Part shown: one piece after another, positions 22,589 to 31,088 of the stretch
How the letters are laid out: every line of letters begins with the position of its first letter
How positions within the stretch are numbered: position 1 is the stretch's first letter
Origin: Coralloluteibacterium thermophilum
GTDB lineage: Bacteria; Pseudomonadota; Gammaproteobacteria; Xanthomonadales; Xanthomonadaceae
DNA: 64,000 bases
Direction of reading: 5' to 3'
NCBI RefSeq assembly: GCF_042654365.1
Contig: NZ_JBHSGG010000003.1
Coordinates: 1 to 64,000 of the forward strand
Translations under genes and position numbers: made by a program
The notes under the pieces: model-generated
Database searches by the model: none
Seen by the model: the letters and a program-made list of their open reading frames with translations, nothing else
Told to the model about the DNA's origin: nothing

Positions 22589-24553
22589 ATGCTGCAGAAA
22601 CTCCGCGAGAAGACCACCGGCTGGATCGCCGTCGTCATCATCGGTCTCCTGGCCATTCCCTTCGTCTTCGTGGGCGTCGAGCGTTACGCCGCCGACGACA
22701 TGGGCACGCACGTCGCCCGCATCGAGTCGCCCCCGACGTGGTGGCCCTCGGCGCCGCACGCATGGCCCGTGCGCATGCTCTGGGATCGCCACGAGATCAC
22801 CCAGCAGCAGTTCCAGGAGCGCTTCCAGCTCTACCGCCAGCAGGTGCGCGAGCAGCTCGGCGAGCAGTTCGACGCCCGGGACTTCGACACGCCCGAGACC
22901 CGCCGCCAGATGGTGGACCGCCTGGTCGACGAGGAGCTCCTGCGCCTGGAGGCCCTGCGCGGCGGCATGCAGGCGACCGACGTCATGGTGTTCGAGCAGA
23001 TCGCCAGCGAGCCGGCGTTCCAGGTCGACGGCCAGTTCGACCGCGAGCGCTACCGCATGACCCTGCTGGGCGCCGGCCTCACGCCGCTGGGTTATCAGCA
23101 GAGCGTGCGCAACGACCTGCAGGTGCGCCTGCTGCCCACCGAGATCACCGAGAGCACCGTGGTCGCCGACGCCGAGGTGCGCGAGTTCCTCCGCCTGAGC
23201 GGGCAGACCCGCGACCTGCGCTGGCTCGAGGTGCCCGCCGCCGAGGACGTCGCCGAGCCCGACGCCGCCACGCTGGAAGCCTTCCACCGCGACCACGCCG
23301 CGGCCTACCGCCAGCCGGAGCAGGTCGCGCTGGAGTACGTCGAGATCACCCCGGAGATGCTGCCCGAGGTGGGCGAGCCGAGCGAGGCGGCGCTGCGCCG
23401 CCTGTACGAGGAGCAGTCCAACCGCTTCACGCAGGCCGACCAGCGCCTGGCGTCGCACATCCTCGTCGCGGTCGCGCCCGATGCCGACGAGGCGGCCGTG
23501 CAGGCGGCGCGGGAGCGCGCGGAGGACATCGCCGCGCAGGCCCGTGCCGAAGGGGCGGATTTCGCCGCCCTGGCACGCGAGGCGTCCGAGGACCTGGGTT
23601 CGCGCGCGGCCGGCGGCGACCTCGGCTGGCTGGAGCCGGGCGTGGCCGACGGCGCCTTCGAGCAGGCGCTGTACACGCTGGAGCCGGGCGAGGTGAGCGA
23701 TCCGGTGCGCACCGGCGAGGGCTGGCACGTGATCCAGCTGCGCGAGGTGCGCGGCGGGCAGCGCCAGTCGTTCGAGTCGGTCCGCGAGACGCTCGCCTCC
23801 GAGTACGTGCGCACCACGCGCGAGCGCGCCTACAGCGAGCTGAGCGGGCGCCTCATCGACCGCGTCTACCAGGATCCGACCGCGCTTGCGCCGGCCGCGG
23901 AGGAGCTGGAGCTTCCGCTGCGCACCACCGCGCCGTTCGCGCGCGGCGAGGGCGAGGGCATCGCCGCGCATCCGGAGGTGCAGCGCGCCGCCTTCTCCGA
24001 GGCGGGCCTGCGCGGCGAGGTCAGCGACGCCATCGAGCTCGGCGCCAACCATCTCGTGCTGGTGCGGGTGCGCGAGCACCGTCCGGCCGAGCCCCTGCCG
24101 CTGGAGTCGATCCGCGAGCGCGTCGTCGCCGACTACCTCCGCGAGCAGCGGGCCGAGGCGGCGCGCGTGCGCGCCGAGGCGCTGCTGGCGCGCGTGCGCG
24201 CGGGCGAGACCCTGGATGCCCTCGCCGAAGCCGAAACGCTGGCCCTGCGCTCGGCCGCGGGCGTCGTGCGCAACGCCCAGGCGCCGGCACCCGAACTCGT
24301 GGCGGAAGCCTTCCGCCTGCCGCACCCGCAGGACGGCGTGCCCGCCTACGGCATCGCCCGGGTCGGCGAGAACTACGTGGTGCTGGCGGTGGATGCGGTG
24401 GCCGAGGGCGACACCGCCCTGCTGACCGGGCCGCTGCACGGCATGATGCGCAACCAGCTCGCGCAGCTCTACGCCTCGGTCGAGATGCGCGACTACATCG
24501 ACGCGCTGCGCCGCCAGTACCGCATCACGGTCATGGAGGACCGCCTGCGCTGA
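22589..24553 (+). CDS. ppiD: Peptidyl-prolyl isomerase D (periplasmic chaperone)
   Basis: Inner-membrane-anchored periplasmic folding factor near the Sec translocon, 654 aa. A single N-terminal membrane segment (GWIAVVIIGLLAIPFVFVG, residues ~11-29) is followed by a SurA-like N domain and a parvulin domain around 285-385 (ASHILVA...GGDLGWLEPG...GWHVIQLREV), then a C-terminal helical region. A 20-residue Trp/Pro-rich insert (WWPSAPHAWPVRM) near 50 is unusual. It follows the tRNA-Asp copies and converges with fabI; both have hairpin terminators. Confidence 0.93.
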   Translation: MLQKLREKTTGWIAVVIIGLLAIPFVFVGVERYAADDMGTHVARIESPPTWWPSAPHAWPVRMLWDRHEITQQQFQERFQLYRQQVREQLGEQFDARDFDTPETRRQMVDRLVDEELLRLEALRGGMQATDVMVFEQIASEPAFQVDGQFDRERYRMTLLGAGLTPLGYQQSVRNDLQVRLLPTEITESTVVADAEVREFLRLSGQTRDLRWLEVPAAEDVAEPDAATLEAFHRDHAAAYRQPEQVALEYVEITPEMLPEVGEPSEAALRRLYEEQSNRFTQADQRLASHILVAVAPDADEAAVQAARERAEDIAAQARAEGADFAALAREASEDLGSRAAGGDLGWLEPGVADGAFEQALYTLEPGEVSDPVRTGEGWHVIQLREVRGGQRQSFESVRETLASEYVRTTRERAYSELSGRLIDRVYQDPTALAPAAEELELPLRTTAPFARGEGEGIAAHPEVQRAAFSEAGLRGEVSDAIELGANHLVLVRVREHRPAEPLPLESIRERVVADYLREQRAEAARVRAEALLARVRAGETLDALAEAETLALRSAAGVVRNAQAPAPELVAEAFRLPHPQDGVPAYGIARVGENYVVLAVDAVAEGDTALLTGPLHGMMRNQLAQLYASVEMRDYIDALRRQYRITVMEDRLR

Positions 24554-24580
24554 GGGCGTTCGTTCCCGGCGTGACGGAGC

Positions 24581-24600
24581 GGCGACGGGAGACCGTCGCC
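24581..24600 (+). terminator. Terminator hairpin after ppiD
   Basis: GGCGACGG, loop GAGA, CCGTCGCC, followed by GTTTCC. The stem core is shared with the opposing fabI terminator about 66 bp away. Confidence 0.7.
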
Positions 24601-24640
24601 GTTTCCGTATCCGGGGGGCGGATCGGACAGGGGCCGGAAA

Positions 24641-24672
24641 CGAAAACGGCGACGGGGATGAGCCGTCGCCGT
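24641..24672 (-). terminator. Intrinsic terminator after fabI
   Basis: On the minus strand, CGGCGACGG, a 7-nt loop, CCGTCGCCG, then TTTTCG. It uses the same core stem as the ppiD terminator. Confidence 0.85.
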
Positions 24673-24697
24673 GCCGGTGCTCCGGGATTGTCGCGGG

Positions 24698-25489
24698 TCA
24701 GTCGTTGCCGATGCCCGTCATGCCCAGGATGTTGTAGCCGCAGTCCACGTAGGTGACCTCGCCGGTGACGCCGGCGGCCAGGTCCGAGCACAGGAAGGCG
24801 CCGACGTTGCCGACGTCCTCGATGGTGACGTTGCGGCGCAGCGGCGCGGTCTCGGCGACGTGGGTGAGCATCTTGCGCAGGCTGGCCACGCCCGAGGCGG
24901 CAAGGGTCTTGATCGGGCCGGCCGAGATCGCGTTGACGCGCGTGCCCTCGGGGCCGAGGTTCATCGCCAGGTAGCGCACGTTGGCCTCGAGGCTCGCCTT
25001 GGCCAGGCCCATGACGTTGTAGCTCGCCAGCGCGCGCTCCGCGCCCAGGTAGGAGAGGGTCAGGATGGCGCCGTTGCGGCCGCGCATCATCGGGCGCGCG
25101 GCCTTGGCGAGGGCGGCCAGGCTGTAGCTCGAGATGTCGTGCGCGATGCGGAAGTTCTCGCGCGTGAGGTTGTCGAGGAAGGCGCCCTCCAGCGCCTCGC
25201 GCGGCGCGAAGCCGACCGAGTGCACGAGGATGTCGAAGCCGTCCCAGCGCTTGCCCAGCTCGGCGAAGACGTTCTCGATCTGCGCGTCGTCGCCGACGTC
25301 CAGGGGCAGCACGATGTCCGATCCGGCCTGCGCGGCCGCGTCTTCCACGCGCGACTTGAGCTTCTCGGTCTGGTAGGTGAAGGCGAGTTCGGCGCCCTCG
25401 CGGTGCATCGCCTCGGCGATGCCGCTGGCGATCGAACGCTGGCTGGCGATGCCCACGATCAGGGCGCGCTTGCCACTCAGAAAACCCAT
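24698..25489 (-). CDS. fabI: Enoyl-[acyl-carrier-protein] reductase (NADH), FabI type
   Basis: Last step of each fatty-acid elongation cycle: NADH-dependent reduction of trans-2-enoyl-ACP. 263 aa, SDR fold. The atypical nucleotide motif GIASQRSIASGIA (near residue 13) and Tyr-x6-Lys (SYNVMGLAKAS, ~155-165) are FabI hallmarks and differ from FabV and FabK. A GGAGG site sits 5 bp before the ATG. It stands apart from the fab cluster at 53.7-59.3 kb, which lacks an enoyl reductase, so it probably completes that pathway. Confidence 0.97.
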   Translation of the reverse strand: MGFLSGKRALIVGIASQRSIASGIAEAMHREGAELAFTYQTEKLKSRVEDAAAQAGSDIVLPLDVGDDAQIENVFAELGKRWDGFDILVHSVGFAPREALEGAFLDNLTRENFRIAHDISSYSLAALAKAARPMMRGRNGAILTLSYLGAERALASYNVMGLAKASLEANVRYLAMNLGPEGTRVNAISAGPIKTLAASGVASLRKMLTHVAETAPLRRNVTIEDVGNVGAFLCSDLAAGVTGEVTYVDCGYNILGMTGIGND

Positions 25490-25597
25490 TGCAACCTCCG
25501 GATACGGCGGCCGGCGGACCGGCGCGAAAACGCTAGTGTGCCCAGCGGTCCGGGACGTGTCATCAATGCGCCGGCGTCCGGACCTACGGCGGAGCGT

Positions 25598-26836
25598 CTA
25601 CTGCGGCGCCAGGCGGATCTCCTGGCCGGGCCGTAGGATGGACGCCTGCGTGAGCTGGTTCCAGCGCAGCAGGTCGGCCACCCGCAGGCCGTGGCTGCGG
25701 GCGATGGCGGACAGCGTGTCGCCGCGCTTGACCGTGTAGGCTGCGCCGGCGGTCGCCGTGGCCGCGGCGCCGGGCTCCGCCGGGGTCGGCCGCGTGGCGG
25801 CGACGCGGGCGCCTGGATCCAGGTCGGCCAGTGCGGCCCAGCGCGGCTGGGTCCGCTCGGGCACCAGCAGTACGTGCGGCGCGTCGGCGCTGACCCGCGT
25901 GCCGGTGTAGGCGGGATTGAGCCGGCGCAGTTCCTCGACCGGCATCTCCAGTACGTCGGCGACGGCGCCCAGGTCCTGCGCCCCGCCGGCCAGCGAGATG
26001 CGTCGCAGCGGATCCACCACGGTGTCCCGCGGCAGGCGCAGGCCGTGGCGCTCCGGGTGCGCGAGCAGGCAGCTCAGCGCGCGGAGCTTGTCGATGTAGG
26101 CGTAGGTGTGGCTGGCAAGGCCGGCCGGCTTGCGACGCTCGCCGTGGACGCGGCCGTCGCCCGCCGCCAGCGCGCGGCGCATGCGTCCCTCGCCCGCGTT
26201 GTAGGCCATGGCGGTCGCGCGCCAGTCCCCGAACTCCGCATGCAGGGCATCGAGGTAGGACAGCGCCGCATGGGTGGCGTCGATGGGCGAGTAGCGCCCG
26301 TCGTAGCCCGGCATGATGGCGATGCCGTGGTTGCGCGCGGTCCCCGGGATCATCTGCCACAGCCCGCCGGGCGCGTTGCTGCCGCCGGCACCGACCGCGT
26401 CCGGCCGGTACCAGCTCTCGACCAGCGGGATCAGGGCGAACTCGCCGGGGAGGTCGGTGTTCTCGACCTCCTCGAGCACGTAGTTGAGCAGCGGCAGGAT
26501 GGCCTCGACCCGCTGGCTGAAGCGCGCGGGATGACCCGCGTAGCGCCTGCGCCAGGTCTCGTTGTGGCTGCCGCGCACGCAGGCCGGGGTGCTGAGGCGG
26601 GCGGTGAGGCGGTCGAGCACCTCGCCGCCGGTGACGGGCTCGGCCTCGCTCACCCGCAGCACCGGCACCCTGGGCGGGCGCGGCGGTGCGGACGGACGCG
26701 CGACCACGCGCAGGGAGGCCACCTCGGATGGCTCCTCGGCCGCCGGTGCGCCGCCACGGGGGGGCGTCTGGCAGGCGGCCAGCGCCAGTGCGATCGCCCC
26801 GACGAGCGCGAAGCGGCGCGGCCTCCTCCAGCTCAT
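25598..26836 (-). CDS. mltD: Membrane-bound lytic murein transglycosylase D
   Basis: Outer-membrane lipoprotein that cleaves peptidoglycan between MurNAc and GlcNAc, 412 aa. Lipoprotein signal with lipobox LAAC (C22). The SLT domain spans about 120-270, with the catalytic Glu in IPLVESWYRPDA and the GLWQMIPGTAR and AYNAGEGRM motifs. The C-terminus has one clear LysM module (YTVKRGDTLSAIARSHGLRV) and a degenerate one before it; E. coli MltD has two. The start codon overlaps the gloB stop (ATGA at 26833-26836), so translation is coupled to gloB. Confidence 0.95.
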   Translation of the reverse strand: MSWRRPRRFALVGAIALALAACQTPPRGGAPAAEEPSEVASLRVVARPSAPPRPPRVPVLRVSEAEPVTGGEVLDRLTARLSTPACVRGSHNETWRRRYAGHPARFSQRVEAILPLLNYVLEEVENTDLPGEFALIPLVESWYRPDAVGAGGSNAPGGLWQMIPGTARNHGIAIMPGYDGRYSPIDATHAALSYLDALHAEFGDWRATAMAYNAGEGRMRRALAAGDGRVHGERRKPAGLASHTYAYIDKLRALSCLLAHPERHGLRLPRDTVVDPLRRISLAGGAQDLGAVADVLEMPVEELRRLNPAYTGTRVSADAPHVLLVPERTQPRWAALADLDPGARVAATRPTPAEPGAAATATAGAAYTVKRGDTLSAIARSHGLRVADLLRWNQLTQASILRPGQEIRLAPQ

Positions 26837-27612
26837 GCGCGGAAGCCGTCCTTCCAGGCGCGCAGCGCCGCGAAGCGCTCGGCGCGACCGGCCGGGGCCT
26901 GGCCGAGGTGGCGGGCGAGGGCGGCGATCACGGCAGGTGCGTCCACGCGCAGGAACGGATTGCAGGCGCGCTCGTCCGCGAGCCGGGTCGGCAGGGTGGG
27001 CAGGCCCCGCGCGCGCTGCGCATCGACCTGCGCGGCGCGTTCTGCCAGTCGCGGATTGTCGGGATCGACGGCACGGGCGAAGACGGCATTGCTCTGCGTG
27101 TACTCGTGCGCGGCGCAGACCGCGGTGTGGTCGGGGAGGGCGGCGAGGCGATCCAGCGAGGCCAGCATCTGCGGCGCCGAACCTTCGAACAGGCGGCCGC
27201 AACCCAGACTGAACAGGGTGTCCCCGCAGAACAGCACGCCCGGCGCGTGGTAGGCGACGTGGCTGCGCGTGTGGCCCGGCACCTCGATGACCTCGAAGGC
27301 GACGTCGGGCGCGTCGAAGGCGGCCCGGTCGCCGGCGCCGACGCGGCGGCTGGCGCGGGGGATGCGCGGGTCGTGCGGCGCGACGCAGGGAACATCGAAG
27401 CGCTCCAGCAACGCCTCCACGCCGCCGATGTGGTCGCCATGGTGGTGGGTCAGCAGGATGCCCCGCGGCCGCAGCCCCTCGTCGGCGACCGCACGCAGCA
27501 CCGGCGCGGCCTCGCCCGGGTCGACCACGAGCGCGTCGCCGGCGGGCGAGACCAGCAGCCAGATGTAGTTGTCGTCGAGCGCGGGAAGGGGGCGCAGGGA
27601 CCAGGAAGGCAT
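26833..27612 (-). CDS. gloB: Hydroxyacylglutathione hydrolase (glyoxalase II)
   Basis: Hydrolyses S-D-lactoylglutathione in methylglyoxal detoxification; cytoplasmic, binuclear metal enzyme, 259 aa. Metal motif LTHHHGDHIGG near residue 55, with further ligands in VPGHTRSHVAY and FCGDTLFSLGCGR, and C-terminal HxD-type ligands near AAHEYTQSN. MPSWSLRPLPALDDNYIW fits the family start; an in-frame ATG at 27648 would extend into the divergent methyltransferase. Conserved neighbourhood: gloB divergent from methyltransferase-rnhA-dnaQ. Confidence 0.96.
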   Translation of the reverse strand: MPSWSLRPLPALDDNYIWLLVSPAGDALVVDPGEAAPVLRAVADEGLRPRGILLTHHHGDHIGGVEALLERFDVPCVAPHDPRIPRASRRVGAGDRAAFDAPDVAFEVIEVPGHTRSHVAYHAPGVLFCGDTLFSLGCGRLFEGSAPQMLASLDRLAALPDHTAVCAAHEYTQSNAVFARAVDPDNPRLAERAAQVDAQRARGLPTLPTRLADERACNPFLRVDAPAVIAALARHLGQAPAGRAERFAALRAWKDGFRA

Positions 27613-27646
27613 GACCTGAGGCCTCGATTGGCGCAAAATCGCGACC

Positions 27647-28330
27647 ATGCGCGCGCCCCGTTCCAGACGTCAACCCGTGCCGTCCGGCGGGGCGTGGTTC
27701 CAGCAGCCGGACTCGCTGCGGCTGATCGGCGCCATCCAGCGCGACGTGGCCGCCCACCTGCCGCCGGCCGTCGGCCCCGCGGCCCTGGTGCTGCGCGCCT
27801 GCGCGGGGCTCGCGCCGCCGCCGCTCGGCCCCGGCATGCGCCGCGTGCTGTCGCTGGTGCGCGGGGCCTGTGGCTTCGAGGGCGACGTGCGCTGCGCGGA
27901 GCACGCGCTGCCGCTCGAGTCCGGCAGCATCTCCCTGCTCTACGCGGCCCACGTCCTCGAGACCGCGACCGACCCCGCGGCCCTGCTGGCGGAGTTCCGG
28001 CGCGTGCTGCGACCGGAGGGCCTCGCCCTCATCGTGGCGCTCAATCCCTGGAGCGCCACGCGGCTGCGCTGGCAGCGGCAGGTGCCAGCGGCGCTCGCGC
28101 CCGGCGCCCTGGCGCGGATGGCCGACCACGCGGGGCTGCGCCTCGAGGCGCGGCACTACGTGGGACCCTACTGGCGCGCCGACGAGCGCTGGCGCGAGGC
28201 GCCCGAGCAGGGCGCCCTGCGTCCGCTGCGCGCCGCCTACCTGATCCAGGCCCGGAGCCGCGAGCCCGGCCTCATCGCAGCGCGACGCGTGCCGACCCGG
28301 CGCCTTCGCGCGGAGCTTCGTCCCGGATGA
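27647..28330 (+). CDS. Putative class I SAM-dependent methyltransferase
   Basis: Methyltransferase-like protein of 227 aa, substrate unknown. A Rossmann-like segment ends in the typical post-II region LPLESGSISLLYAAHVLETATDPAALLAEFRRVLRPEGLALI (about 88-130, described in pieces: the acidic SISLLY strand, the HVLE turn, the RVLRPEG helix end). The glycine-rich motif I is poorly preserved, so SAM binding is inferred from the fold pattern. The position between gloB and rnhA is characteristic of this family in gammaproteobacteria. The stop overlaps the rnhA start (ATGA). Confidence 0.82.
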   Translation: MRAPRSRRQPVPSGGAWFQQPDSLRLIGAIQRDVAAHLPPAVGPAALVLRACAGLAPPPLGPGMRRVLSLVRGACGFEGDVRCAEHALPLESGSISLLYAAHVLETATDPAALLAEFRRVLRPEGLALIVALNPWSATRLRWQRQVPAALAPGALARMADHAGLRLEARHYVGPYWRADERWREAPEQGALRPLRAAYLIQARSREPGLIAARRVPTRRLRAELRPG

Positions 28331-28812
28331 CCAACGCTGCACCTTCCCTCACTCCCGTCGAGGTCTTCACCGACGGCGCCTGCCTCGGCAACCCCGGACC
28401 CGGCGGATGGGGCGCGCTGCTGCGCGCCGGCGGCCACGAGCGCGAGCTGGCCGGCGGCGAGCCGCACACCACCAACAACCGCATGGAGATGATGGCGGCG
28501 GTCGCCGCGCTGGAGGCGCTGACCCGGCCGTGCTCGGTCGATCTCCACACCGACTCGCGCTACCTGCAGCAGGGCTTCTCGCAGTGGCTGCCGGGCTGGC
28601 GCCGGCGCGGCTGGAAGACTGCCGGCGGCGAACCGGTGAAGAACCAGGACCTGTGGCAGCGCCTCGACGCCGCCGCGGCGCGGCACGAGATCCGCTGGCA
28701 CTGGGTGCGCGGCCACGCCGGGCACGCGGAGAATGAGCGGGTGGACGCCATCGCCAGCGCGCAGGCGCGCCTGCAGGCGGTCGCGGCGCGCGGGGGGGCG
28801 GTCGGCGCATGA
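28327..28812 (+). CDS. rnhA: Ribonuclease HI
   Basis: Removes RNA from RNA-DNA hybrids such as R-loops and primers; 161 aa. Active-site acidic residues are in VFTDGACLGNPGPGGWG (first Asp), NNRMEMMAAVAALEAL (Glu) and LHTDSRYLQQG (second Asp), with VRGHAGHAENERVD carrying the flexible His loop and final Asp. The start is coupled to the upstream gene and the stop to dnaQ, both through 4-bp overlaps, giving a three-gene unit. Confidence 0.97.
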   Translation: MTNAAPSLTPVEVFTDGACLGNPGPGGWGALLRAGGHERELAGGEPHTTNNRMEMMAAVAALEALTRPCSVDLHTDSRYLQQGFSQWLPGWRRRGWKTAGGEPVKNQDLWQRLDAAAARHEIRWHWVRGHAGHAENERVDAIASAQARLQAVAARGGAVGA

Positions 28813-29552
28813 GGCAGGTCATCCTCGATACCGAGACCACCGGCCTGTCCACCCAGACCGGCAACCGCATCGTCGAGATCGGCGCGGTCGAGCTGATCGA
28901 GCGCCGGCCCAGCGGGCGGCGCTTCCACAAGTACCTCAACCCGGATCGCGAGTTCGAGGCCGGGGCGCAGGAAGTGACCGGCCTCACCCTGGAGTTCCTG
29001 GCCGACAAGCCGCGCTTCGGCGAGATCGTCGACGAGTTCCTCGCGTTCATCGACGGGTCCGAGCTGGTCATCCACAACGCCGCGTTCGACGTCGGCTTCC
29101 TCGACTACGAGCTGTCCCTGCTGGGACCCCAGTACGGCCGCATCGCCGACCGTGCGCAGGTCTGCGACTCCCTCGCGCTGGCGCGCGAGCGCTATCCCGG
29201 GCAGCGCAATTCGCTGGACGCGCTGTGCAAGCGGCTCGGCGTGGACAACGCGCACCGCAAGCTCCACGGCGCGCTGCTCGACGCCCAGCTGCTGGCCGAG
29301 GTCTACCTGGGCCTGACCTCGGGGCAGGACGACCTCGGCTTCGGCGACCTCGACGCCGGGCAGGCCGCGGCGGCGGTGCACGCGCTGCGGCCGGCCGTGC
29401 TCGATGCGCCGCGCCGGGTGCTGCGCGCATCGGCCGAGGAACTGCAGGCGCACGAGGCGCGCCTGGCCGCGATCGCCAAGACCGCGGGCAAGGCGGGTCG
29501 GGCCCTGCTGTGGCCGGCGGACGAGGCGGTCGAGGAGGTCGCGCCCGCCTGA
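28809..29552 (+). CDS. dnaQ: DNA polymerase III epsilon subunit (proofreading exonuclease)
   Basis: 3'-5' exonuclease of the replicative polymerase, 247 aa. DEDDh motifs: ExoI LDTETTGL (near residue 6), ExoII HNAAFDVGFLDYE (~89-101), ExoIII KLHGALLDAQLLAEVY (~152-167). The C-terminal region (about 180-247) would bind the polymerase alpha PHP domain. The pairing with rnhA is conserved widely. It converges with the PP2C gene, with only 8 bp between stops. Confidence 0.96.
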   Translation: MRQVILDTETTGLSTQTGNRIVEIGAVELIERRPSGRRFHKYLNPDREFEAGAQEVTGLTLEFLADKPRFGEIVDEFLAFIDGSELVIHNAAFDVGFLDYELSLLGPQYGRIADRAQVCDSLALARERYPGQRNSLDALCKRLGVDNAHRKLHGALLDAQLLAEVYLGLTSGQDDLGFGDLDAGQAAAAVHALRPAVLDAPRRVLRASAEELQAHEARLAAIAKTAGKAGRALLWPADEAVEEVAPA

Positions 29553-29560
29553 GCGACGCC

Positions 29561-30265
29561 TCAGCGGCGGCGCACGAGGACGATGGTGATGTTGTCCGAG
29601 CCGCCGGCGTCGAGCGCGGCGGCGAGCAGGTGCTCCACGCACTCCTGCGCGGAAAGCTCGGTGCGCGCGACGATGCGCGCGATGCTGGCGTCGTCCACGT
29701 CCTCGGTGAGGCCGTCGCTGCACAGCAGCAGCTGCATGCCCGGCCGGAGCTCGCCCGAGACCGGATCGAGCTGCAGCGCCTCGGCCGCGGTGACGCCGAG
29801 CGCCTGGGTGACCACGTTGCGCTGCGGGTGGCTGCGCGCCTGTTCGGCGCTGATGCTGCCCTGGTCGATCAGGCTCTGGACGTAGCTGTGGTCCTGGGTG
29901 AGCTGGCACAGCCGCTCGCCGGTCCACAGATAGACCCGGCTGTCGCCGACCCAGACGGTCTCGAAGCGGTTGCCCACGATGCGCACCGCGGCGACCGTGG
30001 TGCCCATCGGCAGCGCCTGCGCGCGCGCGCGCGAATGCGCCAGGATCTCCTCGTCGGCACGGCGGATCGCATCGGCCAGGCCGGCACCGGCACGCACCTC
30101 GCGCACCACCGCCTCGCGCGCCATGGCGCTGGCGATCTCGCCGGACTCGTGGCCGCCCATGCCGTCGGCGACCAGCCACAGGCCGAGTTCGATGTCGCCG
30201 TAGTAGGTGTCCTCGTTCAGGTCGCGGCGGAGGCCCACGTGGCTCAGGTGCCCGAATTCGATCAT
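29561..30265 (-). CDS. PP2C-family serine/threonine protein phosphatase
   Basis: Metal-dependent protein phosphatase of 234 aa, similar to the Stp/PrpC class. Metal-binding and catalytic motifs appear in order: RRDLNEDTYYGD (near 14), VADGMGGHESGEIAS (~32-46), VWVGDSRVYLW (~112), LLLCSDGLTEDVDD (~177) and the terminal GGSDNITIVLV. The start MIEFGHLSHVGLRRD matches the family. No partner kinase of the Hanks type lies adjacent, so the substrate is unknown; in type VI secretion loci such enzymes sit with kinases, which is not the case here. Confidence 0.9.
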   Translation of the reverse strand: MIEFGHLSHVGLRRDLNEDTYYGDIELGLWLVADGMGGHESGEIASAMAREAVVREVRAGAGLADAIRRADEEILAHSRARAQALPMGTTVAAVRIVGNRFETVWVGDSRVYLWTGERLCQLTQDHSYVQSLIDQGSISAEQARSHPQRNVVTQALGVTAAEALQLDPVSGELRPGMQLLLCSDGLTEDVDDASIARIVARTELSAQECVEHLLAAALDAGGSDNITIVLVRRR

Positions 30266-30363
30266 GTGCGCTGCTTGCTCTCTGGGCGCGTGTGGCACCG
30301 GCCGGGGATCATGCTCGGCCGCGAGACGCCGCTGCAAGCCGCGGTGCGACCTCCCGCGGACGC

Positions 30364-30393
30364 TTGCCGCGGCGGGCGCCGGCCGCGTATCAT
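30364..30393 (+). promoter_or_regulatory. Sigma-70 promoter for tRNA-Ser(CGA)
   Basis: TTGCCG (30364-30369), 18-bp spacer, TATCAT (30388-30393), 37 bp before the mature tRNA. Confidence 0.7.
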
Positions 30394-30430
30394 TTCCGGC
30401 CCGCCGGCTCGCGTCGGCGGTGCGATCACT

Positions 30431-30518
30431 GGAGAGGTGGCAGAGTGGTCGAATGCGCCGGATTCGAAATCCGGTTTACGGTTATGCCGTAACGTGGGTT
30501 CGAATCCCACCCTCTCCG
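30431..30518 (+). tRNA. tRNA-Ser (anticodon CGA)
   Basis: Class II tRNA. Acceptor GGAGAGG with CCTCTCC, anticodon stem CCGGA/TCCGG with loop TTCGAAA (CGA), long variable arm, CCA at 30519-30521. Confidence 0.97.
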
Positions 30519-30531
30519 CCAGTGATCGAAG

Positions 30532-30556
30532 AACCCCGCTCCGGCGGGGTTTTTTC
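30532..30556 (+). terminator. Intrinsic terminator after tRNA-Ser(CGA)
   Basis: AACCCCGC, short loop, GCGGGGTT, then a T-run. Confidence 0.93.
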
Positions 30557-30634
30557 GTTTCCGGTCCCGGAGCGTGGCATGCGTCGGCCCTGCGGTACGG
30601 CCTAAACTAGCCGGCCCCGTCTGTGGTGCCTGCC

Positions 30635-31039
30635 ATGTCCGAGATTTCCGTACCCGTTTCCTTCGGCGAGCTGCTCGACAAGATCGCGATCCTGCAGATC
30701 AAGTCCGAGCGCATCCGCGACGAGGCCAAGCTCGCCAACGTGCGTGCCGAGCTGGCGGCGCTGGAGAACACCTGGATGGCGCATCCGGCCGCGGGCCACG
30801 ACATCGCCGCCCTGCGCGCCCAGCTCAAGGCGGTGAACGAGCGCCTGTGGGTCATCGAGGACGAGATCCGGCTGAAGGAGAAGGCGCAGGCCTTCGACGA
30901 GGAGTTCGTCCGCCTCGCGCGCAGCGTCTACATCGAGAACGACGAGCGCGCCCGGATCAAGAAGGACATCAATCTCGCCCTGGGCTCGACCTACGTCGAG
31001 GAGAAGTCCTACGAGGACTACCGGGCGAGCGCGGAGTGA
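30635..31039 (+). CDS. DUF6165 family protein (LPS-core locus)
   Basis: Small soluble alpha-helical protein of 134 aa, rich in charged residues (SFGELLDKIAILQIKSERI at the start, then a long predicted coiled coil to ~110). It matches the DUF6165 family, whose members commonly sit beside heptosyltransferase genes; biochemical function is unknown. The ATG at 30635 is preferred to a GTG at 30623. It converges with the GT9 gene, and degenerate G-rich heptads begin 5 bp after its stop. Confidence 0.85.
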   Translation: MSEISVPVSFGELLDKIAILQIKSERIRDEAKLANVRAELAALENTWMAHPAAGHDIAALRAQLKAVNERLWVIEDEIRLKEKAQAFDEEFVRLARSVYIENDERARIKKDINLALGSTYVEEKSYEDYRASAE

Positions 31040-31044
31040 GACAT

Positions 31045-31065
31045 GGGGAGCGGGAAACGAGGGAA
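31045..31065 (+). repeat. Degenerate G-rich heptads 3' of the DUF6165 gene
   Basis: GGGGAGC, GGGAAAC, GAGGGAA: three 7-bp units, G-rich on the sense strand, starting 5 bp after the stop codon. A C-rich stretch (31074-31100), which is G-rich for the opposing GT9 gene, follows and runs across that gene's stop codon. Confidence 0.65.
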
Positions 31066-31088
31066 AGCCGTCGTTCCGCACCCGTTCC

